Assembly: GCA_001643675.2 (NCBI GenBank) | Contig: LSRY02000021.1 | Coordinates: 434,001 to 498,000 of the forward strand | Direction: 5' to 3' | Source: Monocercomonoides exilis | Taxonomy: Eukaryota; Preaxostyla; Oxymonadida; Polymastigidae | DNA: 64,000 nt | In this document: positions 1-10,878 of the stretch, in pieces | Layout: each line of letters begins with the position of its first letter | Numbering within the stretch: position 1 is the stretch's first letter | Position numbers and translations under genes: made by a program | The notes under the pieces: generated by a model | The model's database searches: none | Told to the model about the DNA's origin: nothing | Seen by the model: the letters and a program-made list of their open reading frames with translations, nothing else

Positions 1-3000
1 GTGTGCGAATCAAGACTTTCTGAGGCGATCGATCTGAAGCACAGAAGCAGGGCTAGAGATAACAGTTACGCTCAAGAAAGGTATTCTGATGACAGAAACA
101 GTATGCAGACTCGTATTCCTTTTTCCACAAACACAGAGGGAGGGCAAATCGAACAATATGACAATCTCAGTCGAATCTCTTCTTTTGGAGATTCTTCTTC
201 AATCGCCTTGCTTTCTCCGTTAACTCCGTCTATTGCTTACTCTCGTACCTCTTCATTTGCTGCTCTTTCTTCTATTTCTCAGCCTCTGGGACGCCTACAT
301 TCACTCAGCGATCCATCATCTTCTGCTGGCTCTTTTGGTGCATCAAAAAGCGTGCCATCAACAGTGTTGCCTCCTGCACAGCACTCTGTTTCAGAAGCAA
401 ACAGTACGAGATCAAACTCTTTGTCTAATGATTCCTCATCTCCTTCATCATCATCATCTTCTTCTTCTTCGCTTTATCCGCTTCTGTCTTCTTCAAAACT
501 CACGCTGAATCTTCTGAAATGTCTGCAGCGAGCTGGATACTCATCTCTGTTGGAGACATCGCTTGCTTCTCTGTCTGAATGCGATGTTCAACTTTCTAAT
601 TTTTCAGAAGACACTCGCGAGATCATCTTCTCTTCTGCATGGCAGTCGATGACGCGCTGGGATGAAAGTGAAAAGCGGTTTTCATATGGTTATGATAAAG
701 CTGTTGGTGAGAATTCAAGCAAAAGGAGAAGAAACTTATCAAATCAAACGAGGAAGCAGTGTATCAGTTCGCCTTCTTCTCTCACTTCAATATTTTCTGT
801 GCCAAAAGCTTATTCTCAATTAGGAGTTACTTCATCCATGTGGAATGATGAGGCTTATCAGGAGCAATTCCCTTCATTCCACGGGTCTTTGTATCAGTTC
901 TTCTGCTCGCTAGGCCAAAGAGAAGTGAATGACGAGACAGAACACATTCTCAGAGCAATTCGAAGCATACTGAAGCAACAGACAGTTTCAGAAGAATCAA
1001 ATTGCGATGCACTGAATGAACTGACAAGCTCTGCAATTACTGTAAATGAAATTGATTCATTACATTCAACATTGAAAGAGCATATCATCAGCAAGTTCAG
1101 CAAATCGACTACTGTAGCAAAGGAGCATCCGTATCGTTCTCTATTATTCCCCTTGGCTCCAACGACAAAAACAGGATCAATTCCCAAAGACTTAAAAATC
1201 GCTCCTTCATCTACTGGTTTGTTTGATGAGAATAGAGGAATGACATTGTCAAGCCATTGCGCAAGCCCACAGAGAAGATGGCTGCAGCACGTTTCAACAC
1301 ATTCAATATCTGATATCGGACTTCGTTTTGGTTCCTATGAGCATGCAGAAATGATCTTGCGGGCAAGAAAAGTCGGAATGGAAGCAATGTCGTGGAAGGA
1401 TGCAATTCCTGCCCAACTCACAACACTTGCTCGCTTGGCACGAAAAGAAGGACTTCTTACAACTGCCACAAAAACAAACAGAGAAATATTGAGATTACTG
1501 GATGATACCACTGAACAACTCAGCAATACTAAGCAGCAGGAGGGCAATGCGTTGTCACCTCGAATGCTTTCAAGACATTCCAATAGCGTTTTGTCTCTGC
1601 CTCAAATATCACTCTTGCGACAGCAGGCGCAATCAGAACTAATGCTTGTTGCACGTCGTCGAGGGCTTTTGTCTTCTTCTTCTTTGGAAATGCCTCCTCC
1701 TCCAGCACCCGATCTCACTGGAATCGAAAACAGTTCTGAGAGTGCAGCGCTTCTTGGACTGTGGGTACGAACTGTAGTGCGAATGGGGAAATGGGTGACT
1801 GCACTTCACGGCAAGCCTTCTCAGCGTGTTATTGCAGAGTATTTGGAGCCGGCTGCCACAAAGGCTGTTCCGCATACGGAGGATTCTTGCAGAGCTTGGC
1901 ACAGATTGGGCAGGTTTACTGAGTCTCTGTACCAGATTCGAGTTGAACGGCTGTTCAGTTCAGAAATGAAAGATCAGGAAAGAGTGATGCAGAAGTATTT
2001 GGCTTCAATTGACCAGATCAAACAGCTTGGAGAAGACTCGTCAACTGCTCATGGTGGAATGTACGATGGAGTCGGAAGTGGAGGGATGGGTGCAAAAAAG
2101 GGAGCGCAGACAAGAGCACAGCAAGAACAGATGGAAAGGAGAAAACAGATATTGAGGAGGAAAGAAGAGGATGTCTTGAAGCTTGTTCACGAATTTGAGC
2201 AAGAGAAGAAGGACTTGGAGGCTGAGATAGAAAACTTGATGATTATGACACTGATATCTCTCACTCAAACGCTTGTGAACGGAGAAAAATATGATGTGGA
2301 GGCAGGTTTCCGCTTGTTTTCGATGTGGACAAAGAACTGGGGAAATAGCAAGGCCAATCGAATGATTGAGCAAGCACTGCTTATTGATATTCCTTCACAC
2401 AAATTTATCATTCTTGCGCATCAATTGTGTGCTCGTCTTGGAATAGACTCAGAAAAGCTGAAGTCTTCAACAGCAACTTTAAATTCGACACCACTGACAC
2501 TTGCTGCAAAAAATCTAACTGTGAATGATGTTCTGGCAAATTCGCTTCGAGGTCCTTTGACAACTGCTGTTACACCGACTCCACCGCCAACTGTGTCTTC
2601 TCTGCTGTTTGGAGAGGAAGGAAAAGAATATTCGTCACAGGAGCTTTTGAATCGTGTTGTGATGCGAGTGGCTGTCGATCATCCTCATCACATTTTGCTG
2701 AATGTCATTGCTGTTGCAAACGGATCGCAAAAGGGCCCTCGTGTTGATGCAGCAACTGCCATTCTCAGACAGCTGGAGCAGCAAAGTTCGGATACAGTTT
2801 ATTTGGCACAAACTCAGGCTGTTCCTTCTCAAAATGGTAATTTTGCTCATTTTGTGAGACAATCAGTCAAAAATTCAGCTCCATCTCTTCCTTCAACTTC
2901 GTCCATTCATCCGATCCGATCAATGGTTCGAGATTACGAAGAGATGACAAATACATACATCCGATTAGCAGAGCTGCAGATTGAGAAAAAGGATGTACAG

Positions 3001-4442
3001 TCCGGAAAACGCTTTGTTTTGCCTGCTGAATTTGAAGAATTGGCTCAAAAGGGAACACTTCCAGTGATTACAAGAGCTCCTCCAGTAGAGTTGTGCTTGT
3101 CAAATAGAAGGAAGATGGAAAATGCCGAAGGAAAAGGAGGAGTTAGAAGCAGCGACAATGGAATTGTAAAGATATCTTCATTTAATGGTGAATTCAGCAT
3201 TCCAGGTGGAGCAAATCTTCCAAAGAAAATTGTGTGTGTTGGAAATGATGGTATTAACTACACTCAGCTTGTGAAAGGACGTGACGATTTGCGTCAAGAT
3301 GCAGTGATGCAGCAGTTGTTTGGAGTTGTGAACACAATGCTCAGTCGCGAAAAGGAAGCTGTGAGAAGAGCTCTGTCAATGAGAGTTTATCGTGTTGTTC
3401 CTCTTGGACCGCGGCAGGGTGTGATTGAGTGGGTAGGAAGGACTGTATCGTTTCAGGATTATCTCGTTGTTGGACCGCGCTCTGCACACGAGCGCCTCCA
3501 CCCACGCGAAAAGAAACATATGACGATCCGTGCACAGTTGGTGGATATGATGAAGCATGGAAGAGAAGATCGTATCGCAGCGTTTCGAGAGATGTGTGTT
3601 GATTTCACGCCTGTGTTCAGCCACTTCTTCCTGGAGCACTTTATAGCGCCACAAGAATGGTTTACTGCACGGCTCCGATTTATCCGCTCTGTGGCAGTCT
3701 CTTCTGTTGTAGGGTGGATTGCTGGGCTTGGTGACCGTCATGCACAAAACATTTTGATTGACCGGGGAAATGGAGATGTTGTGCATATTGATCTTGGCAT
3801 TGCGTTTGAGCAGGGGCAGCAGTTGTCTGTTCCAGAGAGAGTACCATTTAGATTGACGCGCGAGGTGATTGACGGGATGGGAGTGCTGGGTGTTGAGGGT
3901 GCGTTTAGGCGGTGCTGCGAAGTGTGCCTTTCTGTTTGTAGAAGTGGAAGGGCAGCTTTGATGGGAGTGGTGGAAGTGCTTGTTGCAGATCCCTTGTATA
4001 AATGGGAAGAGATTGACAGAGCTTTGCAAAAGAAAGAGGCAGATAACAATGAAAGGATGGCACAGGACGGAGGAATGATGATTGGCGCGAACAAAAAGAT
4101 GTCAGGGAAAAAGAAAACATTTGAAAATTCACATGCTCCTGGAGAGAGCTCGTGTGGCGCAGGAGTCGGTGGTATTGGAGTCGGCGGCGGAGGAGGGAAT
4201 AAAGATGCGGAAAGAGTATTGCTGAGGTTGAGGGACAAACTGAATGGAATCAGCGGAAAAGAAGCAATTGATGTTGGAGGTCAAATTAGAGAGCTGATTA
4301 AAGAAGCCACAAGTGTTGAGAATCTTAGCTTAATGTATCCAGGGTATGCAATTTATATTAATTTATTTGTTAAAGTGAATCATTCTATTTTCTTTCCCCT
4401 TCCTTTTTTCCCTAATTATTTAGGTGGTCTCCCTGGCTTTGA
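1..4442 (+). CDS. ATM: ATM-family PI3K-like protein kinase, C-terminal part (5' end outside window)
   Basis: Checkpoint serine/threonine kinase that signals DNA double-strand breaks in the nucleus. The frame is open from base 1, so about 1,450 C-terminal residues of a protein usually near 3,000 are seen. After a Ser-rich stretch (about 40-160) comes a FAT region with ATM-like blocks (about 580-830). The kinase domain follows: LVKGRDDLRQDAVMQQ near 1090, catalytic loop GLGDRHAQN with Asp1245 and Asn1250, metal-binding HIDLG at 1262-1266, then FRLTREVIDGMG and GVEGAFRRCCE. The long open frame ends wrongly. An 80-nt intron at 4344-4423 (GTATGC...TTTAG), once removed, gives the FATC end VGGQIRELI...LMYPGWSPWL and a TGA at 4440-4442. 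The FRRCCE and VGGQ motifs favour ATM over ATR, TOR or DNA-PK. Very confident for ATM; the N-terminus cannot be judged. Confidence 0.95.
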
Positions 4443-5019
4443 ATGAGGGCGAGCAATATTTTACAACAAGCTTTTTACAATTATAAAATTATAATCGAAA
4501 ATTGTTTCAATACAAGCATATAAACTCTTTTTTATTGCTTAATTTTATTTTATTTCTGTTATTTTTAACTTTGTGATATTTGAATGATAATCATTTTATT
4601 TTAATGTGCATAAGGTTAGAATAATTTTTTTTTCCAATTTATAAAATAGATTTTACTTTTACTAATTTTATAAAGATCTGAACATTCAATAAATAATAAT
4701 CTTCAGAGGCGATTTTCTGCAAATCTTCTTTTTGCTTTGCAAGTGCATGCACATGAGAAATACTCAACATTCTGTTTCAATGCTTTGGAGCTTTGAGCAT
4801 GGAGCAATAATGAAATGGAGGAAGAAAACTCATTACCATCATTTCCCTTGTTTCGGAAACACCTCGTCATTTGGTTCACAATTCCAACAAAGTGAAAGTG
4901 CAATGCAGACATCATGTGAAACTTGATTCTCTGTTGGTTTACATCAACTTCTTTTTGCGAAAAAAATGGGATTCAAGCAATTTTTGTTTTATAAATTCCA
5001 CAAGCTCATGCGTTTGCCT
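4443..5019. other. AT-rich intergenic spacer between convergent genes
   Basis: About 580 bases between the stops of the ATM gene and the minus-strand protease. I see no supported gene, RNA or repeat, only AT-rich sequence with short T runs. Short open frames on both strands at 4700-5077 lack any family pattern. Confidence 0.6.
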
Positions 5020-5988
5020 TCAATCTTCATCTTCAAACGAAATAACTATTCCCTTTCCTTCAAGTGTTGCAATTTGATGATTTGTTAATGAAAACTTGCA
5101 TTCATCTTCTATGTCATGCCTCTCTTTTTCATCTGACATTTCTTCAAATTTTGCAGCAAGCCTATCGATGCAGCACTTCCTCCCAATAAGTGGATGAGGA
5201 AGATTAGGTATTCCAACAACAGGACATAGAAATGCCACACAGGAAGGCGTTCCGTGTTCATTCAAGAAAAAATATGGATACTGCAAATGAGAAGCCTTCA
5301 CGTATTGCGGGATGAATGAAGTTTCACACAATTCTGATGAAACATCAGAAGTGTGAATAATGACTTCATCTTCATTTTCATCTTCATTCAGCGCATTTTC
5401 TGATGAAGATGAATTTGTTGAATTAGAATGAGGCTTAATCGGTGCTGTTTCGGTTGATGATGACACTTGTGAAATTGTTGAAGTGCATTGTTTTTTATTT
5501 CTTATTTGCATGTACATTCGATTCAAGCAAGTTTTTTCTGATTCTTCCTTTGTCTTCTTTGGAAGTTCACCAATAACCACCAGAATTCCATTTTGCAAAA
5601 TCTTTCCGGTGCATAAAGGAAAATTTATATCGTAATCTTTCAATAAATATTTCGGTTCATCAATAATAAGAGGATCAACACTTTTTTCGCCAACAAGACT
5701 TTCAAGATCTGACAATGAAACTTTATTTGCACATTTGAAATAAATGAAAATCAAAAACAAAGAATTAAACGACAAACTTGCGCAACAGTCTGCCCCAGTG
5801 TCAATTAGAGCCTTCGAAGAATTGACAAATGCACCTATTTTTTCGCTTCTTTCACATGATAAAGGAAGATAAAAATAAGCATTAGTCATTGGCTTATAGA
5901 CGAAATCCTCATATACATAAGGAAATGAAATTGACTTTTCCCCAACAACAATAGATTTATTATTCTCAAATTTTGCTCTATCAGTCAA
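5020..5988 (-). CDS. Retropepsin-like aspartyl protease, single domain
   Basis: Likely a monomer-half (dimerising) aspartyl protease. The active-site motif ALIDTGAD lies about 70 residues in, preceded by a short beta-rich region, as in retropepsins and Ddi1-type proteases. A second hydrophobic-Gly motif (HPLIGRKCC) near the C-terminus resembles the family's ILGR element. A 57-nt segment at 5721-5777 (GTTTGT...AAAG on the minus strand) is in frame without stops, but removing it gives DTGADCCAISLSDLE, much closer to the usual Ser/Ile pattern after the active site, so I read it as an intron. A Ser/Glu-rich acidic insert (about 180-215) separates the two halves. The listed start is a TTG; no ATG fits upstream in frame, so a first exon is probably missing. 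No reverse transcriptase or integrase is adjacent, so it looks like a host gene rather than an intact retroelement. Confidence 0.6.
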   Translation of the reverse strand: MTDRAKFENNKSIVVGEKSISFPYVYEDFVYKPMTNAYFYLPLSCERSEKIGAFVNSSKALIDTGADCCASLSFNSLFLIFIYFKCANKVSLSDLESLVGEKSVDPLIIDEPKYLLKDYDINFPLCTGKILQNGILVVIGELPKKTKEESEKTCLNRMYMQIRNKKQCTSTISQVSSSTETAPIKPHSNSTNSSSSENALNEDENEDEVIIHTSDVSSELCETSFIPQYVKASHLQYPYFFLNEHGTPSCVAFLCPVVGIPNLPHPLIGRKCCIDRLAAKFEEMSDEKERHDIEDECKFSLTNHQIATLEGKGIVISFEDED

Positions 5989-6163
5989 AAAACATCAATA
6001 AATATATCATTGTGATTGAAATGATTAATATCCAAATATTTACAATTATAAATGCCATCACACAGTTTTGACTTATGAGAAAAAGACAACATAAAAAAAA
6101 AGTTTTTGAAAAAATGTTTTATCATTCCCTTACTTTATCCATTGAAAAAATATTAAATTTTTT

Positions 6164-9100
6164 ATGGACGTAGTTCCGCACGTTGCTCCTCGATATAATG
6201 CTGGTGGTGAAGAAATTCAATTTACACCTGCAATATTTGGGAGTGCACTCCGCGAATTAGAAGAAATTGGTTCGCTTTTTTTTAAGTAAATATTTGCAAT
6301 ATTTTTGATTCATTAGAAAAAACATCCATTCCTAAGGAGTGGGAACACACCCCTTCATATGTTTCAATTCGTAGAGAGGATTCTTTTATGAAAATGCCGA
6401 CAAGGACGCAATTTAATTCATATTACTTCCCTAAACCAGAAACAAAGAGCACAGAAACGATAAAAGCTGCTGGCATGATAGCTGTTCCAGATAGAACAGT
6501 ATCTCGATTTTTTACAGCCCCCAAAACTACCATTAAGCAGGAACATGCTCCATCAGAACGACGATTTGCAAAAAGGGGATCATTTTTGGAGAAAAATGCT
6601 CGAAGAGTTGCATATGAGAAAAAACTTGTTTGAAATTTTTGATTTTGCTTGTAATTCTTTGGTTTTATTTATGCTTTTTCCCCGGTGATTCAGCAAGAGT
6701 TGGATGAATATCGATTGAGAGGTATCGATGAGAGGTCAAAAATGTCAGATAACTGTAATACAAGCAAATCAATGATGGAAAAAGAAAGGAACGAAACTTC
6801 TAAATGTGAAAGTGAAGAAAAGAGCAAGCTTGAAAGCTCAATTCCGAGAACAAGTAATATTAAAAGTAGAAGGGAACTTTTGGAAAATCGAAAAAAATCT
6901 CAGTTAGAATCGCTTCGAAGATTGGAAGGCTTAATGGAAAATGTCCAAAAGATGAAAGAGCAACGAGAATTAAAGCAAGCACTTGAAGAAGAAGAGGCTA
7001 TGAACACGTGTGGAAGTGATACAAGAACAGCCATGCTTGCACGACGGAAAGAGAGGCATCATCAGGCTTTGCTTCGATTTGAAGAGAGTCTGCACAACGA
7101 CAGTCTTAACGAGCCTTATGAATGGGCCGTTCAGAAGGGAGCTAAACAAAAAATGGGAGAAGTTTCAAACGAATCTCAATACACGAACGAAAATGGAGCA
7201 AATTACGAAGAAATGGATGGAAGAAATGAGCAAGGAATGGAAGCTAAAGAAACTTATTCTTCAAATATCTTGAATAAAGATGGCGAAGGACAGTCAATGA
7301 CGAATGATGAAACAACCCTTCTCACACCAAAATGCGAAGAGACTCATGATTATTTGTTCAATCGAAACTCTGAAAACGAGCATTCCTTTGCAACTTCTCA
7401 ATCTCCAGCTTTTGCTTCTTCTTCATCTGCTCAAAGACAATTGGGCTATATTTCTCAAACACCTTACTCATTTCAAGACGAAAAGGAGATGTATAGCACT
7501 TCATCCTCAACAGTTGGAAAGGGTGTTGCAAGAAACCCTCAAACAAATTCTCGATCTCGCATTCGCCCATCCACAACACCTGCTCTTTCACGTTCTTCTT
7601 CTTCAACTGTGTCTTCCACATCACTCACATCATCTCACGCACAGCCATCTTTTGGCGCCAGCACCACTCGCTCTTTTTACCCTTCGCACTCGCTCCATCA
7701 GCAGTCAGTGCCTCACGTTGTGCGCAGCGTGGCTTCTGGCGGCGCCTTCAAAAATCGATCGTCTTTTGGGCTTTCTCAGGCGGAATGGGACAGAAATGCA
7801 GCCGAAACAACAGAGCTGAAGGCGACGCTGACTGGAGAGTCAGGCAATTCAGGGACTCTGTTCACGCAGAGTGGAACAACGCGCTCGTTTGGCTCTTCGT
7901 CTTCAGCGGGGTCAAGTTTTGGGAAGATGAGATGGACGGAAGAGCGCACGTTCTTCAACAAGGAGAAAAGGCTGTTTGATGATCTTATCGACAGGCAGAA
8001 GGAGATGCCTTATTTGATTTCTGTGGACGATCCACAGATGTATTCCTCATTCACAAAGGACCACATCTTCAGGATGAAGGCGCTTCCATACTGGAAGAAC
8101 GGGAAACTTGTTCGTCCTGCCCAGAAAGTCAAAAAGGATCCACCACCAACAACGTCTGCTTACACGTTTGCGAAGTCATCTTTGATTCGAAAAGCGCAGT
8201 CTCGGAAGCACAGCGACAGCGAGGCGTACACCCGATACGGCCCTTCTCTGTCGCTGTGCTTTGGGAGGAAGACGCCAGTGCCTGGCGAAGACGAAGAGCA
8301 CGATCCGTCGTGGGGGATGCGCTCAGCATGGGCGAAGCAGAGGGGAGGAGTGAAGGTGGAGCCTGACTTTTTTGAGCTTGCTGAGGCTGAAGGAGCAGAT
8401 TACAACAAGAGAGAAGCAGCACGCTCGCGCTATGAGGAAGCGGATGATCCAGAGAGAGGGATCATCCGAATTGAGAGGGGTGACAGAAGGCGCACAGCCC
8501 AGCCGAAAGAAGAGAGGAGACTTGACAGCGAGAAGGCTGATGCCAATGATGGGACTTCTGCCAATGAAGACGCAGCAAAGCAACAAGCTGGGCAGCAAAG
8601 GTCGTACTCACAGTTTGCTCCTCCTTCGAGTTCATCAAACAATCGTTCAGTTTCGAATGATATGAATCGTCAGTCGTCTTCCCGATTTGCATCGCCTCTG
8701 TCTCCGTCGATTTCTTTTCCTTCGTCGCGTGCCCGTTCAGCCACCTCAAGCTTTTCAAACAACAGCACGACGCCTTCTGCAGCAGATTCCAACGATTTGA
8801 ACCCACTTCCTTCTTCTCCGTTTGCTTCTGCAAACAAAATGCAGTCACTTCCTTCCACTTCTCCTACGTCTTCTCTGAATTCATTCTCTTCATTAAGGTC
8901 TTCTTCAGCAGCTTCGCAGTGCCCAGCCCAAGTTCAGCCACAAATGCCCTCTCAAAAAATCAAGTCGATTCAACATATTTCTTCTCCGACAGGGGAGCTA
9001 TTTAGCGATGGGTCATCATCATCATCATCATCATCATCATCACTTCTTGGCAGCGGAAGAGAAACTGTGGCCACGCACAACCCTTTCACTCCCGACTATC

Positions 9101-9405
9101 CGCTTCCCAGACGCGGAAGGCCGGAATCTGGAGGCCGTGCAATGCGCATAGATAGAGAAACAGGATCAGCGTTGATAGAAGAAGAAGAAAGGGGATTTCC
9201 GACTAGGCGTGAGCAGACACAAGAACGCTGCTCGACATTCAAAGACGAACCAAAAAGGGCATACGTTTCAAATATTATTAGTGGAAGAGATGAAGAGAAA
9301 TTCAGATGCTACGGAAGTGATGAAGATCAAAAAGTTGGAAAAATGTTTGCCCCGGAAGCATGTTCAAGGATGGTCGAAGAAAAAAGCCGACATTGCACAT
9401 TTTAA
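6164..9405 (+). CDS. Low-complexity, coiled-coil protein of unknown function, three exons
   Basis: I do not recognise this protein. Model: exon 1 6164-6269 starting at ATG (MDVVPHVAPRYNAGG), intron 6270-6316, exon 2 6317-6627, intron 6628-6693, exon 3 6694-9405 ending in TAA. All junctions keep frame (LEEI-EKTSIPKEW; YEKKL-QELDEYR) and give about 1,040 residues. Exon 2 is basic. Early exon 3 is a predicted coiled coil rich in Glu, Lys and Arg. The middle and end are Ser/Thr-rich with a TCA-encoded Ser run near 9016-9042. A denser, possibly folded block sits near 7,930-8,450 (FFNKEKRLFDDLIDRQKEMP through the WGMRSAWAKQRGG region). The first intron's 5' site (GTTCGC) departs from GTATGT but is the only one that keeps frame. 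Composition suggests a scaffold, cytoskeletal or nuclear protein; that is a guess. Confidence 0.75.
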
Positions 9406-10878
9406 TTTGAAATTTGTGAATGTTCATTTGTAGGTGAGATTGAAAAAATGTGTATTGATTAGGAAATTTAAAAGTTTTTGTTGAGTATTTTTGAATAAGA
9501 AGCATTATTTTTTTATTATTATTATTATTCTTGAGAAAGTGTTTTTGATTGGCTCCACATTTACACAGTTGATTTGTTGCATTGAATTATATAAAAATGC
9601 TAAAAGTGAATTTTTATGCAATCAATCATAATATTTTATTCAGTTATTTTTTAATTTTTTTGATATTTAAAGAGGTATCAGGAAAAGATGATTAAATGGG
9701 TAATGGAAAAATAATAACTCATTTTCAAATTTCAACATATTAAGAATTTAAATGATTCAAATATGGAAAACTTGATAGTTTTTTAACAAAATACAACACT
9801 CTTTACTCTTAAAAATTTATTTTCGCTTATATATCAACTTATTGTTCTTTCCTTTCCTTTCCTTTCCTTTCCTTTCCTTTCCTTTCCTTTCCTTTCCTTT
9901 CATTTCATTTCATTTCATTTCATTTCTTTTTGAATGATCTTTGAATACAAGAATGGGTCATGAACTTTTTATTTCTCCAATAAAACTATAGTGAACATTG
10001 TTTCAACAAAGAAAAATACCACAAATGGTAGAAGAATAATTATACTATATTGTTTACGAGTTGCCAAAAGTTAAAAAATCTGAAAGATTTTTTCGAATGA
10101 TGATCAATTGTTTTGGATGTCAGTCATTTTTGGAAATAAGATTTGAGCAGTCTATCAACCATTTGCATCAATTCTGAGAATTCTATCAGGAGGATGAAGG
10201 AAACTCAATGTAAACTCTTTGAGGCAGGGCAATCTGAAGCGAAACTTTTTCAATAAATTGGTAATTGCTCGGATTCAAGCAACCTTCAACAACCAACACA
10301 GCATAGAACCTTCATAATAATGCATTTTCTCAAAATAATATTTCCTTCTGTTTTTTTGATGGGCAGAGGGAGTACAGTTACGAATGAATCATTTATGAAT
10401 TCAATATGCCAGAAACGCAAAATAGAGGGTCGGAAAGGACATTTGGTTTCATAGGGCACATATCCATTGGAACAGGGGCTTGGGATGAATAAAACAAGAG
10501 AGCAAGGATCGAGAGAGAATTTGTTGGAAGAGGATTTGCCATAAAAATGGAAAATATCAATTCTCAAAATCATTCCACAGTAAAAAGATGATTATTTGAC
10601 TGATGTGGGAATATTACTGACACTCTATGGAAATGATAATATTTCTTCAGAAACAAACAAATAATTATGTGGAATTAAAAGAATTAATTTTTATTTTAAA
10701 ATTTTTTTGAATTTTTGAGCTTAAAATTATATTTGAAATAATTGACGATTATTTTGTTGAACATGGGATTATTTGCGATTATTTGAGAAATGAAGCCAAA
10801 TTTTTATTTTTGATGAAGAAATGCAGAGGAATATGGGCTATATTGATCATTTGAGTTTTTCATTTGAGTTTTTGTTCG
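9406..10878. other. AT-rich intergenic region with a possible relic reading frame
   Basis: Between the coiled-coil gene and the receptor gene. Besides the microsatellite it holds a 95-codon minus-strand frame at 10286-10573 whose composition is more protein-like than its surroundings. It stops and appears to continue in another frame (10150-10300). This may be a degraded exon of an unrecognised gene. Nothing else is supported. Confidence 0.3.
9847..9930. repeat. Pentanucleotide microsatellite (CTTTC)n passing into (ATTTC)n
   Basis: About eleven perfect CTTTC units (9847-9900) are followed by five ATTTC units to about 9927. The two blocks share four of five bases, so one arose from the other by a C-to-A change that then spread. 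Confidence 0.95.

Noticed and set aside
3376-4238. Minus-strand open frames of 217 and 166 codons
   Set aside because: They lie opposite the ATM kinase and FATC domains, which are conserved on the plus strand.
5020-5988. Intact retrotransposon around the aspartyl protease
   Set aside because: No reverse transcriptase, RNase H, integrase or long repeats on either side; neighbours are ordinary genes.
10286-10573. 95-codon minus-strand frame
   Set aside because: No recognisable family and a frame break at its end; kept only as a possible relic, not called as a gene.
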